A stretch of 64,000 nt of DNA from Onishia taeanensis. Lineage in GTDB: Bacteria; Pseudomonadota; Gammaproteobacteria; Pseudomonadales; Halomonadaceae. Both the position numbers and the translations under genes were made by a program. Below the pieces are notes generated by a model. That model was given only the letters and a program-made list of their open reading frames with translations. It did no database searches and was not told where the DNA came from. This document shows, piece by piece, positions 37,951 to 46,299 of the stretch. The stretch covers positions 119,165-183,164 of the forward strand of contig NZ_FNCI01000006.1 of the NCBI RefSeq assembly GCF_900100755.1, given 5' to 3'. The stretch's first letter is position 1. Every line of letters begins with the position of its first letter.

Positions 37951-39006
37951 GTGGCGACAATCAGGAAGCGTCGGCGAAAGGATGGCAGTTTCTCATACAT
38001 GGCCCAGATCCGCATCGCCCGCCGTGGGCAACCAGACCACTCCGAGTCCAGGACGTTCCCCAGGAAGGCCATGGCGGAAGAGTGGGCCAAGCGCCGCGAG
38101 CTCGAGCTCAGCAGCCCTGGCGGCATTCTCTCGGCGAAGTGGAAGGGCGTAACCCTGGATGACGCTATCGAGCGCTACCTCCACGAGTTCGCTCAGGACG
38201 CTGGGCGCTCGAAGCGGGCCACCATCCAGCAGCTGCAGCGCTTCCCGGTCGCCCGGGTGCAGGTCACCGAACTGGCCAGCGAGCAGATCATCGAGCACGC
38301 GGTGATGCGCCGAAACAGTGGCATTAAGCCTTCAACCATTAATCAGGACATCACCTGGCTGGGCATCATCCTCAAGACGGCCGCGGCGGCCTGGAAGATG
38401 CCGGTGGCACTCAATGAGTTCGAGTCGGCCAAGCTGTTGATGCGCAGCAAGGGGCTGGTCTCGCGCCCCGGATCACGCGATCGGCGGCCAACGTACGAGG
38501 AGATCGAGCGGATCCGGGACTACTTCCGCCGCTCGCAGATGATCCGGCCCAGCGCGATCATCCCGATGGAAGACATCATGGACTTTGCCATCGCTTCCTC
38601 GAGGCGCCAGGAGGAGATCACCCGGCTGACCTGGGGAGATCTCGACGACCAGGCGATGACATGTTGGGTGCGCGATGCAAAGCACCCTCGGCAGAAGTGG
38701 GGCAACCACAAGCGTTTCAAGCTGAGCCACGAGGCCATGGCCATCATCCAGCGGCAGCCGCGGTCCCATGGGGAGGAGAGGATCTTTCCCTACAACGGGA
38801 AGTCGATCGGGACCCGTTGGCGGGCGGCGACGGCGGCCTGCGGGATCGAGGATCTACGCTTCCACGATCTGCGCCATGAAGCGACATCCCGCCTCTTCGA
38901 GGCGGGATATGAGATCGTGGAGGTGCAGCAGTTCACGCTGCATGAGAGCTGGGATGTGCTGAAAAGGTACACGCACTTACGGCCAGAAAAGTTAGTTTTG
39001 AGATAA
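37951..39006 (+). CDS. int: Tyrosine recombinase, prophage integrase
   Basis: Site-specific recombinase of 351 aa. The catalytic set is visible: Arg in ASSRRQEEITRLTWGD, Lys after RDAKHPRQKWG, the HDLRHEATSRLFEAGY box, a second histidine in HESWDVLKRY and the nucleophile Tyr in RYTHLRPE. The N-terminal basic arm-binding segment is ATIRKRRRKDGSF. The GTG at 37951 is chosen because AGGGGAGG lies 5-6 nt before it; the open frame upstream has no ribosome site. An SOS box lies upstream. Its last 15 bases overlap the convergent membrane-protein gene. Confidence 0.95.
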   Translation: MATIRKRRRKDGSFSYMAQIRIARRGQPDHSESRTFPRKAMAEEWAKRRELELSSPGGILSAKWKGVTLDDAIERYLHEFAQDAGRSKRATIQQLQRFPVARVQVTELASEQIIEHAVMRRNSGIKPSTINQDITWLGIILKTAAAAWKMPVALNEFESAKLLMRSKGLVSRPGSRDRRPTYEEIERIRDYFRRSQMIRPSAIIPMEDIMDFAIASSRRQEEITRLTWGDLDDQAMTCWVRDAKHPRQKWGNHKRFKLSHEAMAIIQRQPRSHGEERIFPYNGKSIGTRWRAATAACGIEDLRFHDLRHEATSRLFEAGYEIVEVQQFTLHESWDVLKRYTHLRPEKLVLR

Positions 39007-39714
39007 TGCCTGTTGACATTCCATAAGCCCGCTCAGTGCTTTATCTTCCATGAGTATGCTTGTAAATAGTGCGATTGCTAATACAGCTAAAAGAGCCTCA
39101 AATATTACTGTCTGGGTTAACGTTTTCTTGAACAGTGCTTTGATTGTTAGAGGAGTTCTCTGTGTTGAGATGTAATAGCTAGGTGTCCATATAAGGATGT
39201 AGTACATCGCGATGAAGACTAGCATTACCAGAAAGGCTTTAAGTACTACTGCTGGTGTTATTTGATCTTGAGGGGTGGCGATGAAGGCGAAAAATAAAGT
39301 TGCAAAAAGTGCCCCGGTTATTGTTGCTGATAGGTCTGCTGTGAAGCCAAATAGCCTTTTACATATGTTCTTGGCTTTGTCTCTTAGGTATGGGCATGCG
39401 CTTTTCTTATTCACTACTTTTGCAGCTAAAAATGAGATAAAACAGTATGTGAACATAAGGTGAAGTAGGTTTGGTGAGATGAGCTCTTTCATGGCGCTGC
39501 ATATTAGCTCATTGCCAGAAGCTTTATAGATTGGGTATAGAAGAAAAATGATAGAAAAACCAAGCCCAATGAAGCCTGAACTCATGTGAAGTATTTTTGG
39601 TGTTTCGATTAATTGTGCTTTTATGATTGATCTGGTTTTTCTTAAAATCATTGGTGTGGCTGCTTTTTTTCGTGGAATAGTGTTCTTTTTTTGCGGCTTC
39701 CTGACTCCAGACAC
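38992..39714 (-). CDS. AT-rich multi-spanning membrane protein, unknown
   Basis: I do not recognise a family. 240 aa with a basic N-terminus and about five hydrophobic segments, for example GFIGLGFSIIFLLYPIYKA, MFTYCFISFLAAKVV, GALFATLFFAFIATP, AFLVMLVFIAMYYILIW and FEALLAVLAIALF. Base composition is far more AT-rich than the adjoining integrase, marking recent acquisition. The start is uncertain: GTG at 39714 or ATG at 39651, neither with a good ribosome site. It lies downstream of the HNH gene on the same strand and overlaps the end of int. In P2 this side of gene A carries the exclusion genes tin and old, so a defence role is possible but unproven. Confidence 0.65.
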   Translation of the reverse strand: MSGVRKPQKKNTIPRKKAATPMILRKTRSIIKAQLIETPKILHMSSGFIGLGFSIIFLLYPIYKASGNELICSAMKELISPNLLHLMFTYCFISFLAAKVVNKKSACPYLRDKAKNICKRLFGFTADLSATITGALFATLFFAFIATPQDQITPAVVLKAFLVMLVFIAMYYILIWTPSYYISTQRTPLTIKALFKKTLTQTVIFEALLAVLAIALFTSILMEDKALSGLMECQQALSQN

Positions 39715-39762
39715 GGACCCGCAAAATTGATCGGCTGGTTTCGTTTAAGGAATCAATGAAAC

Positions 39763-40590
39763 CTATAGCTTGAATGTTATCTGCTTTAAATGCTTCACAT
39801 CGCCCGGCAAGTTGAGCGAATGCATCTTCCGGTGGCAATTCGGGCAGAGAGCTACGGTATTTTCGATTGTGTCTTCCCCGCCTGCGGCTAGCCATTCGAT
39901 GTGATGGCATTCCAGATAAGGCTCTCCCTTCTTGGTATTGAAGGGTGCGGGCTCTTGGCACAGTTCACAGATCCCATCGGCACGGCGCTTGGCGTACTCA
40001 GCCACGTAGGGGGACCTCCCATACTGCGTCGCAACGGTTGGGCGGCTGCCTGTCTTGGCCGGTGCGTTCTTGGCACGCTGGCGAAGTTCCTCATCAGAAA
40101 GCTTGGCGGCGTGCCGTTCCTTCTTCTCGAAGGCTTGTTTGGCCGTTTCCTGATCCATAGCCGGTAAGCGAGATGAACGAAGCTGGAGCGGAAATAACCA
40201 GACCTTGCGTTCGTTGCCATCCGCATCCGGCTGAGTCGCCTGATAGGCAGGCGCAGCGCGGACGACCTCGCCTACATAGGTATATTCCTTGCGCTTGAAT
40301 ACTTCGAAGAGATGCACCGCTACACCGTTGTCGGGGCTCTCGTTCAGCGTCTTGTTCTGGGCGAAAGTGAGCTCCATGTCACCGGTCTGGCCCATGCCGG
40401 TGTAGTGGATGACATCGCCTTCCCAGCGATCCTCGTAGATCGACTCGATGTGGTTGGTGACGATAACGAGGGTATTGGTCTTCTTGGCTCTGCGCATCCC
40501 GCCCTGCGGGCTGCAGCCGAAGATGTCACACAGTTGGTCATTCGAGAGGACGTCTCCCGGCGCGAGCGCTGCGATGCTATCCGTAGGCAT
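39763..40590 (-). CDS. SRA-like/HNH endonuclease, putative modification-dependent restriction enzyme
   Basis: 275 aa in two parts. The N-terminal half (about 10-130) resembles the SRA-like modified-base reader seen in ScoMcrA-type enzymes (EGDVIHYTGMGQTGDMELTF, then VAVHLFEVFKRKEYTYVGEV). The C-terminal half is an HNH nuclease with two CxxC zinc pairs: CELCQEP, LECHHIEWLAAGGEDTIENT, ALCPNCHRKMHSL. Such proteins cut DNA carrying modified bases (type IV restriction). The ATG at 40590 overlaps the end of the NUDIX gene by 14 nt, so both are produced together. Prophage-borne defence against phages with modified DNA is the leading inference. Confidence 0.82.
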   Translation of the reverse strand: MPTDSIAALAPGDVLSNDQLCDIFGCSPQGGMRRAKKTNTLVIVTNHIESIYEDRWEGDVIHYTGMGQTGDMELTFAQNKTLNESPDNGVAVHLFEVFKRKEYTYVGEVVRAAPAYQATQPDADGNERKVWLFPLQLRSSRLPAMDQETAKQAFEKKERHAAKLSDEELRQRAKNAPAKTGSRPTVATQYGRSPYVAEYAKRRADGICELCQEPAPFNTKKGEPYLECHHIEWLAAGGEDTIENTVALCPNCHRKMHSLNLPGDVKHLKQITFKL

Positions 40591-40963
40591 TGATGACTTC
40601 CTTGGCGATGGGAATATCTGCAGGGGCAAGTTCGTAGCTCAGCATATCGGCCAGAGGGACCCATGCGAAGCGGTCATGGACCGTCAGCTCTGGTTCTTCT
40701 TGGCTAAGCTCGACCAGGACGCCGATGAGCTTGATGGCACCACCTTCATACCGGTAGATGCTCTCGGTGAAGACGTGCTTTGCTGTACAAGAAAGCGAGA
40801 GTTCTTCCCGGATCTCTCGCTCAATGCATTGCTCGATGGTTTCGGTGGGCTCCTGCTTGCCGCCGGGAAATTCCCATAGTCCCTCGAGTTGCTGACCCGG
40901 AGCCCGGCGTGTCAGTAGAATGCGTCCTTCCTTGATGGCCAATGCGGCGGCGACGTGCTTCAA
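40577..40963 (-). CDS. NUDIX hydrolase (MutT-like)
   Basis: Nucleotide pyrophosphohydrolase of 128 aa, the size of MutT. The complete Nudix box is present from about residue 32 to 54 (starts GKQEPTE, ends REIREEL). The N-terminus HVAAALAIKEGRILLTRR is typical of (deoxy)nucleoside triphosphate pyrophosphohydrolases. The start is TTG at 40963, preceded by GGAGAGG; the open frame continues upstream to 41053 without a ribosome site. It is translationally coupled to the SRA-HNH endonuclease gene, which suggests a joint role, for instance nucleotide-pool or product processing. Function in the pair is unknown. Confidence 0.87.
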   Translation of the reverse strand: MKHVAAALAIKEGRILLTRRAPGQQLEGLWEFPGGKQEPTETIEQCIEREIREELSLSCTAKHVFTESIYRYEGGAIKLIGVLVELSQEEPELTVHDRFAWVPLADMLSYELAPADIPIAKEVINAYG

Positions 40964-41031
40964 AGGAGACCTCTCCTGGCTGGTCTGAAAGGCTAAGCCT
41001 ACCTTAGCCCTCCGAAGCGCATCTACTAGCC

Positions 41032-41289
41032 TCACGCATTGACCCGTTGCCACATCTCATGCGCCTCCGCCTTCCTATCGTCCAGGTACTTGGCCAGATC
41101 CACGGCGCTGACCAGCCAGGGCGACTTCTGGGAGTCGCCGGCGCGGTAGGTGGGTACCGGCAGGGCCTGGGCCCCGGCTCTAGCGCTGGCGGTGCGGGCG
41201 CTGATGCCGAAGTAGCGCGGCGCAACCTCATCGAGCGGCAGCTCGCCCCGGCCATCGAACTCGGCTAGCAGTCCAAAGTAGGTGTTCAT
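41032..41289 (-). CDS. PrtN-like pyocin activator family protein
   Basis: Small DNA-binding protein of 85 aa of the PrtN family. Matching segments: MNTYFGLLAEFDGRGELPLD, RYFGISARTASARAGAQALP and the strongly conserved SQKSPWLVSAVDLAKYLDDR. In Pseudomonas, PrtN activates pyocin genes after DNA damage; in P2-like prophages such proteins sit at the end of the early operon. Its ATG overlaps the stop of the preceding gene (4 nt). Its target here is unknown. Confidence 0.85.
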   Translation of the reverse strand: MNTYFGLLAEFDGRGELPLDEVAPRYFGISARTASARAGAQALPVPTYRAGDSQKSPWLVSAVDLAKYLDDRKAEAHEMWQRVNA

Positions 41290-41573
41290 TGCTGGGCTCT
41301 CCTTTTCCAGTTCCGGTAACGCAGACAGATGTTGGTGAAAACAGCAGCCGCGGCGGTGTCGTGGTCGAGTTCCGCGCGGCTCTCTATTCCGCAGGCGGCG
41401 CAGATCCAGTCGCGGGCATCCTGTTCGCTGTGGGTACCGTCGGGGAGATCTCCTTCGGGCAGCCCGAACTTGTGCCGCCGGCGCCGATCCAGGTAGAGCC
41501 GGAACGTCCGATCCTGGCAGAGCATGGCGGCCTGGCGAGCCACTGGCCCGCCTTTGGTTGGCTTATCGGACAT
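41286..41573 (-). CDS. Small phage protein, unknown
   Basis: 95 aa, basic (LYLDRRRRHKFGLPEGDLPD) with two cysteines in WICAACGIESRAELDHDTAA. No confident family. It overlaps the neighbouring genes on both sides (11 nt and 4 nt), so it belongs to the early operon between the DksA/TraR-like and PrtN-like genes. Confidence 0.75.
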   Translation of the reverse strand: MSDKPTKGGPVARQAAMLCQDRTFRLYLDRRRRHKFGLPEGDLPDGTHSEQDARDWICAACGIESRAELDHDTAAAAVFTNICLRYRNWKRRAQQ

Positions 41574-41778
41574 GACGCCCCCTTCGCTCCCTCATCCCCT
41601 GGCACTCGATGCAGGTATTGGCCCAGGGCGCTGCCCGACGTCGTGCAGCAGGTATTTCCCAGCCGCAGTCCTCGCACTCGGGGCTGGTAGCCATGTCTTG
41701 AAGAGCCGGTCGGCTAGCCAGCGCAGCGCTCTGACGGCGCTCCATGATCTCGGTGGCAATGTCGGCGTTGTCGGCCAT
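41563..41778 (-). CDS. TraR/DksA-type C4 zinc-finger protein
   Basis: 71 aa with a DksA/TraR zinc finger: CEDCGWEIPAARRRAAPWAN followed by TCIECQ. The helical N-terminus ADNADIATEIMERRQSAALA is typical of short phage members (P2 orf82 type), which may bind RNA polymerase through the secondary channel. ATG at 41778; an upstream start at 41820 is unlikely. It directly follows gene A, as in P2-like phages. Confidence 0.88.
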   Translation of the reverse strand: MADNADIATEIMERRQSAALASRPALQDMATSPECEDCGWEIPAARRRAAPWANTCIECQGMRERRGRHVR

Positions 41779-41813
41779 GTATCTTCCTTTAAGCGTTGTA
41801 AGGTCGTGATAGA

Positions 41814-44150
41814 TCAGCACAGCTCATCCGGGAAGAACTCTTCCGGTTCGGTGCTGGGCGGTGCGATGTGAATGCCGCGCGCGGCGAGGATCTCGCGGGC
41901 GCTGGCGTCGTGCTGGATCATTCGGCCGATCGTGGCGCGGGCGCTTTGGCCCTCGATCTCGGCGGCTTCCTGCTCGGCGCGGACCTCTTCACTCGAGCGC
42001 CAGGCCTGGAAGCGCTTCATCTGTTCCGCCAGCTCCGCCGGCGGCGGATTTCTGGGGGTCGAATCGACCCCCGTACAGTTAGTGACACAAGTCCAAGCGT
42101 CGCCCGCTTCGCGGCCTCCGGGGCTGCCCTCCGCCTGTGAGCGCTGGATCGGCTGAATCGTCCAGCGATACACACGGGTGAGGTATTCCTCAGCACCACC
42201 ACGACCGTCGTTGACGACAAGCCCCCAAGTAGCGCTGACCGGCTCGCCATAGCGGCCCTTCACCTCGGCCCAGCCCTCGGGCTGCACTTCGCCGGTGGCG
42301 TGGCTGGTGTCGTCGCGGCTGGTGTCGACGCGCTGGACGATCCACGGCTTGATGGGCTGTTCCTTGCGCGGGGTGTTGGGGCCACCCATCAGGCGCAGGA
42401 AGAGATCCCATTGGCCGGCATTGGCGGCCCGGCGGATCAGGTGCAGGGTCTCGGACGCCTTGGGGTGGGGCCGGGTGGCCTCTTCCCATTGGCGAAGCTC
42501 CGCTTCCTGCTTTTCGGTCAGGCGGCGGATCTCGCGCCATACCGTCACGCTCGGCAGCCCGACAAATTGGAACTGCCTCACGCCCCACACCGCCGCCCAG
42601 GCTTCAATGCGCGGGGCACTGGTGGCCATGCTGTGGTCGTAGCGATCGGCCTCCATGAACTGCTGGCCATTGATGTTCTTGGAGATATATTTCGCGATGT
42701 AGCCGGCCGCGCTTCCGCGTGTCGGGTCAATCTTCACCGGCTTGAAGCGTGCCGTGGTCTTGCGGCCGCGCCGGTCGGCGAGCTCCTCGGGTGACTCTTC
42801 TTCGGCGTATGAGCGCAGCACTTCGGTGACATGCGGCTCGGCGTGGGGCTCCATCCATACCAGCAGGTGCCAGTGCGGAGTGCCGTCGTGGTGCGGCTCG
42901 ACCACGCGAATGCCGTAAACGCTGTGGCCATCGCGGGCCAGCTTGGCGCGGGCCTTGGCCCACAGCGCTTGCAGATGCTGCTGAGCATCGCGCGGGGTGG
43001 CGCCATCGTATTTCGGGTTGCGGCGGCAGCTCTTGGACTTCACCGGGTGGAAGCGGCTGGGCGTGGTGAGCGTGTAGAACATGCCCTGGTGCCCCAGGCG
43101 GCGCGCTTCCACTTCGGTATCGCGGATGCGCAGCATCAGCTCGGCCCGGCGATGGTCGGCATTGGCCAGGCCCAGCTCCGAAAGTTCGGCGAGGGTGTAG
43201 CGTTGGCCTTCCTGGTTGATGGCCTCGATGGTTTCCAGCAGCGCCCGGTTACGGGTCTTCTGTTCTCGGCGGCGCTCGAGAGTCATCTCGCTGCAGTAGA
43301 TGCCGGCCTGGGCATGAACCCGGTGCCCCTCGCGCTGCACCTGCTCAATGCGACGACCGGAGAGCCGACGCAGCTTGCGCCGCCACCACCGCGAACTGCT
43401 CAGGCGAGCCAGCTGGAATGCGGATGCACTGTTGCGATTCGGCGGCTCGATACCGTGTTTGGCCGCCTTTTCGCGGGCCTTCTTGAGGGCCAGCTCATCG
43501 GCGATGCGCAGGGTCATCGGGCGCATGCGCTGAAAGGTCAGCTCGGCAAGCGGGGAGGCGATTGTCACTGCCGGCGACATCGCATTGCGGGCCTGAGCGC
43601 GAGCGGTGGCCCAGTGGCCGGCGCGCTTCGATAGCGGCCCCTGGCTTGCGACCGGCGCGGCGTCATCGTCACTGAAAAGCCCCAGGCGCAGCGCTCGGTT
43701 GTAGCGGTTCATGTCGCCGGCCAGACGGTTGCGCTCGTCTTCCACCGCCTTGGCCTGTGCCTTGGCGTAATTGACCAGCGCCTCGTCGTCGTGAGTGGTG
43801 TTCCAGGGCCCGGCCATCAGGCGTTCGCTGACATCCTCGAGCCAGCGGCTGGCCGCCTGATGCCCTTCGATCAGCGTTGGCTCGGCATTACTGATACGCA
43901 TCACTGCCCGTTTCAAGTCCTTGGCCATCGGTGCAAAGCGCCGGTAGACCCTGCTGGGCTCTACAAGCTCCGCCGCATTGCGGGCCAGCCAGCGGTTGCC
44001 GGCAGCATTGCCGTGGCGCCGCGCAGTCGTGATGAAGGCCCGGGCCAGATCCTCGGCGAGGCTTGGCAGCGGCGCGAAGAACTGCTCGTCGCGCCATTGG
44101 TGGCATTCGCGGGTGCCGAACTGACGGGATTGGTCGAGGGCACTGGTCAT
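41814..44150 (-). CDS. A: Replication initiation endonuclease (P2 gpA type)
   Basis: Rolling-circle initiator of 778 aa. The HUH motif PHWHLLVWM is near residue 425 and the tyrosine motif YIAKYISKN near residue 484, giving the nick-and-attach chemistry of P2 gpA. The N-terminal 280 residues are basic and helical. By family knowledge the replication origin lies within this gene. The ATG overlaps the stop of the preceding small gene by 4 nt (ATGA), placing it in the early operon read from 46623 leftward. Confidence 0.94.
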   Translation of the reverse strand: MTSALDQSRQFGTRECHQWRDEQFFAPLPSLAEDLARAFITTARRHGNAAGNRWLARNAAELVEPSRVYRRFAPMAKDLKRAVMRISNAEPTLIEGHQAASRWLEDVSERLMAGPWNTTHDDEALVNYAKAQAKAVEDERNRLAGDMNRYNRALRLGLFSDDDAAPVASQGPLSKRAGHWATARAQARNAMSPAVTIASPLAELTFQRMRPMTLRIADELALKKAREKAAKHGIEPPNRNSASAFQLARLSSSRWWRRKLRRLSGRRIEQVQREGHRVHAQAGIYCSEMTLERRREQKTRNRALLETIEAINQEGQRYTLAELSELGLANADHRRAELMLRIRDTEVEARRLGHQGMFYTLTTPSRFHPVKSKSCRRNPKYDGATPRDAQQHLQALWAKARAKLARDGHSVYGIRVVEPHHDGTPHWHLLVWMEPHAEPHVTEVLRSYAEEESPEELADRRGRKTTARFKPVKIDPTRGSAAGYIAKYISKNINGQQFMEADRYDHSMATSAPRIEAWAAVWGVRQFQFVGLPSVTVWREIRRLTEKQEAELRQWEEATRPHPKASETLHLIRRAANAGQWDLFLRLMGGPNTPRKEQPIKPWIVQRVDTSRDDTSHATGEVQPEGWAEVKGRYGEPVSATWGLVVNDGRGGAEEYLTRVYRWTIQPIQRSQAEGSPGGREAGDAWTCVTNCTGVDSTPRNPPPAELAEQMKRFQAWRSSEEVRAEQEAAEIEGQSARATIGRMIQHDASAREILAARGIHIAPPSTEPEEFFPDELC

Positions 44151-44419
44151 GCATTCACCTGGTCGGCGTCGTGTGAGGTGTCGCCAAGGACCATGTCCAG
44201 GCCAAATTCCTGGCTAGCGGTGACGATGGCGTCGTGGGCGTGCTGCAGCTCGTCGGCCATGCGGTGATGCCAGGCGGCATTGCTTTCGGCGACACGACGC
44301 GCATTCCCGACCACCTCCTTGGCGCGCTGTTCTTCTCGGTGGGCTCGCTCACGCGCTGTGCACACGTCAGCGCGCAGGCAGCACAAGGTCTCGCGAGTAC
44401 GGTTCAGGACAATCAGCAT
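44147..44419 (-). CDS. Small early phage protein, unknown
   Basis: 90 aa, helical, with LNRTRETLCCLRADVCTARE then HREEQRAKEVVGNARRVAES. ATG at 44419 overlaps the preceding stop (TGATG) and its own stop overlaps the gpA start. No confident family; a gpA-adjacent early gene. Confidence 0.78.
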   Translation of the reverse strand: MLIVLNRTRETLCCLRADVCTARERAHREEQRAKEVVGNARRVAESNAAWHHRMADELQHAHDAIVTASQEFGLDMVLGDTSHDADQVNA

Positions 44420-44832
44420 CACGCCACCCCCCGCTCGATGATGGCCAGCCAGTGCATGGCCGCCCTGGTGTTGCCGTCTTCCAGGGCCTGGCGGGCATGT
44501 GCCGCCAGTTCCTGACTCTGGTGGGGCCCGCCGCCCTCCAGGCGATCGCGCAGCCGGTTGGCGTACTGGCTCATGCGGCGGATGGCGGCACGAATGGCGT
44601 CGCGGTCCGGCTTGGGCATGCTCTCGATGCCGGTGCGCACCTCGCGGGTATCCAGCTGGGCGCTGGCCAGCAGGGTGCGGCGCTCGCCGGGAACCAGCTC
44701 GGCCCACAGCTCGGCGAGGTCCTGATCGGCAACGCGGGCATGCAGTTCGGCACGCAGGGCGCCGAAGCCGGCGCGGTCCTGAACCACCTGCGGTGGTGGC
44801 GTAGTGGCGAGTTGTGTGGCGGCGTTGGACAT
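44419..44832 (-). CDS. Small early phage protein, unknown
   Basis: 137 aa, helical and Arg/Glu-rich (DLAELWAELVPGERRTLLAS, IRAAIRRMSQYANRLRDRLE). No recognised family. Part of the tightly packed early operon. Confidence 0.78.
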   Translation of the reverse strand: MSNAATQLATTPPPQVVQDRAGFGALRAELHARVADQDLAELWAELVPGERRTLLASAQLDTREVRTGIESMPKPDRDAIRAAIRRMSQYANRLRDRLEGGGPHQSQELAAHARQALEDGNTRAAMHWLAIIERGVA

Positions 44833-44909
44833 GGCTATCCCTCCCCCTGACGTGGCGGCGATGACGGTATCGAGGTGGTAACGGTATGGCGGGGCAGCTC
44901 GCCCCTGGC

Positions 44910-45305
44910 TCAGTGCTCGAGCACGACCGGGCGCTCGCTGGTTGGGTCGATGACCTTGGCGCGGCCCTCGGCGCGGGCCTTGCCCAGCAGGTGCATCAGA
45001 TCGGCGACGGTGAACACCACCGGGCGGCCGCTCTCGTCGCGCAGGATGACGACGTGCGAGGTGCTGGCATCAATGTCGATGCGTGAGGTCTGATTGGTGG
45101 CTTCCAGATCGGCATAGGCCTGGATGGCCGTCAGCTCGGCGGCGTCTTCCGTCATTGCCTGCTCGGTGACCAGGTGCTCGATGCACTGGCGCAGGGCGTT
45201 CTCGCGGTTCTCCCAGCGGGTGCGGAACAACTGGGCGGCGGCGATGTTGTGGGCGTCCAGATGGGGCGCGTGGAGCGGAGTGACGTTATTGCAAAGCGTG
45301 TTCAT
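44910..45305 (-). CDS. Small early phage protein, unknown
   Basis: 131 aa. N-terminal half is helical (NIAAAQLFRTRWENRENALR); the C-terminal half is beta-rich (SHVVILRDESGRPVVFTVAD). AAAGGA precedes the ATG. No confident family assignment. Confidence 0.75.
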   Translation of the reverse strand: MNTLCNNVTPLHAPHLDAHNIAAAQLFRTRWENRENALRQCIEHLVTEQAMTEDAAELTAIQAYADLEATNQTSRIDIDASTSHVVILRDESGRPVVFTVADLMHLLGKARAEGRAKVIDPTSERPVVLEH

Positions 45306-45317
45306 GGCGTCGTCCTT

Positions 45318-45560
45318 TCAGCGGTGTGGGGCGAGCTGCTCGAGCAGCACCCGGCGCGAGTCCGGTTCGACCGGAATGTTGATGTTGTGATTGGGCAGGC
45401 GGCTGGGCGACGTGGTGGTCGCAAACTCGACCAACAACTTGCCGCCCCAGCCGCAGGCCGGGTTACAGCACTGGGCATAGACCTCGTAGAACACCGGCGA
45501 GGGGCGCTTGCTGGTGCGAGTCATGGCCCGCTCATCGCAGTGGGGGCAAGTGATCCTCAC
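45318..45560 (-). CDS. ogr: Ogr/Delta-type late transcription activator
   Basis: Zinc-finger activator of P2 late promoters, 80 aa, normal length. CPHCDERAMTRTSKRPSPVF then YAQCCNPACGWGGKLLVEFA carry the four zinc-binding cysteines; the tail TTSPSRLPNHNINIP is conserved in the family. The start is GTG at 45560 with AAAGGAG upstream; the frame further upstream is not coding. In P2, ogr follows gene D in the late region; here it sits in the early operon instead, so its expression timing may differ. Confidence 0.92.
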   Translation of the reverse strand: MRITCPHCDERAMTRTSKRPSPVFYEVYAQCCNPACGWGGKLLVEFATTTSPSRLPNHNINIPVEPDSRRVLLEQLAPHR

Positions 45561-45745
45561 CGACTTTCTCCTTTCACTTCGTAGATCGCTCGACCGCGCC
45601 CTGTCAGACCTTGTGCACCGCGGCGGATACGGCGTCTGAGCAGCCATTCGGCCGCCTGCTCGCGGCTTTCCAGCCCTTGTTCCTGGCGGATGCTTTCCAG
45701 TACGGCCTTCATCTGCTGGTCGAGCTCCATGGCTTGTTCCGGCAT
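45557..45745 (-). CDS. Small phage protein, unknown
   Basis: 62 aa (ELDQQMKAVLESIRQEQGLE, then AAEWLLRRRIRRGAQGLTGR), basic C-terminus. ATG at 45745 and stop overlapping the ogr GTG by 4 nt. The pattern could be a ribbon-helix-helix or small helical regulator. Confidence 0.72.
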   Translation of the reverse strand: MPEQAMELDQQMKAVLESIRQEQGLESREQAAEWLLRRRIRRGAQGLTGRGRAIYEVKGESR

Positions 45746-45782
45746 GTGGAACCTCGGATGCACGGTGGATGTAGAGGCGTCT

Positions 45783-45986
45783 TCAGCCGGCTCTGGCGGC
45801 CACACTGTCATCGAAGGAAGTCGGGTCGATGCCCAGCACATCCCGGGCTTCCTTCATCATCATCTGGCGCATGACTTCGGCCTTGGGCACGCCCAGGTAG
45901 TTGGCCAGCGCGGTGATCACATCGGCCTCGTACTGATCCAGATAGACGGTGGACTTGGTGCGAACGCGTTTCGGGTCCTGATACAT
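45783..45986 (-). CDS. Ribbon-helix-helix-like small protein
   Basis: 67 aa. RVRTKSTVYLDQYEADVITA followed by LANYLGVPKAEVMRQMMMKE has the strand-helix-helix pattern of RHH DNA-binding proteins. AAGGAAA precedes the ATG. Likely an early regulator. Confidence 0.78.
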   Translation of the reverse strand: MYQDPKRVRTKSTVYLDQYEADVITALANYLGVPKAEVMRQMMMKEARDVLGIDPTSFDDSVAARAG

Positions 45987-46026
45987 GGCGGATTTCCTTA
46001 TGCAGCGGATCGAATCAGGAGCAGGC

Positions 46027-46242
46027 TCAGCGGCGCCCGGCCTCTTCGGTCTCGGCGTCGTACTGCTCGATGCCGCGCAACAACAGCATGCGAGTGGTGG
46101 CCGAGAGCGAGCGCATTTCCTGCTGGGCCAGCGACTCCAGCCGAGCGCGCTCTTCCTCGGAAAGGTGGGTCATCACCGGGCGGCTACAGCCACGCGGTGC
46201 GCGGCTGATGGTGGGGTTAGCGATGGTGTCGGCAGTGCTCAT
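46027..46242 (-). CDS. Ribbon-helix-helix-like small protein
   Basis: 71 aa. SRPVMTHLSEEERARLESLA then QQEMRSLSATTRMLLLRGIE fits an RHH-type DNA-binding fold. AAGGAAG precedes the ATG. Paired with the similar gene at 45783. Confidence 0.76.
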   Translation of the reverse strand: MSTADTIANPTISRAPRGCSRPVMTHLSEEERARLESLAQQEMRSLSATTRMLLLRGIEQYDAETEEAGRR

Positions 46243-46299
46243 CAGTTAGGCTTCCTTAATAGAGTGAAAGACAACGCCAGAAGGCCGGGCCCGCTGGGT

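Noticed and set aside
44147..44707. 186-codon version of the small gene before gpA
   Set aside because: Its first half is Arg/Pro/Gly shadow of the gene at 44419-44832; the real start is the ATG at 44419 overlapping that gene's stop.
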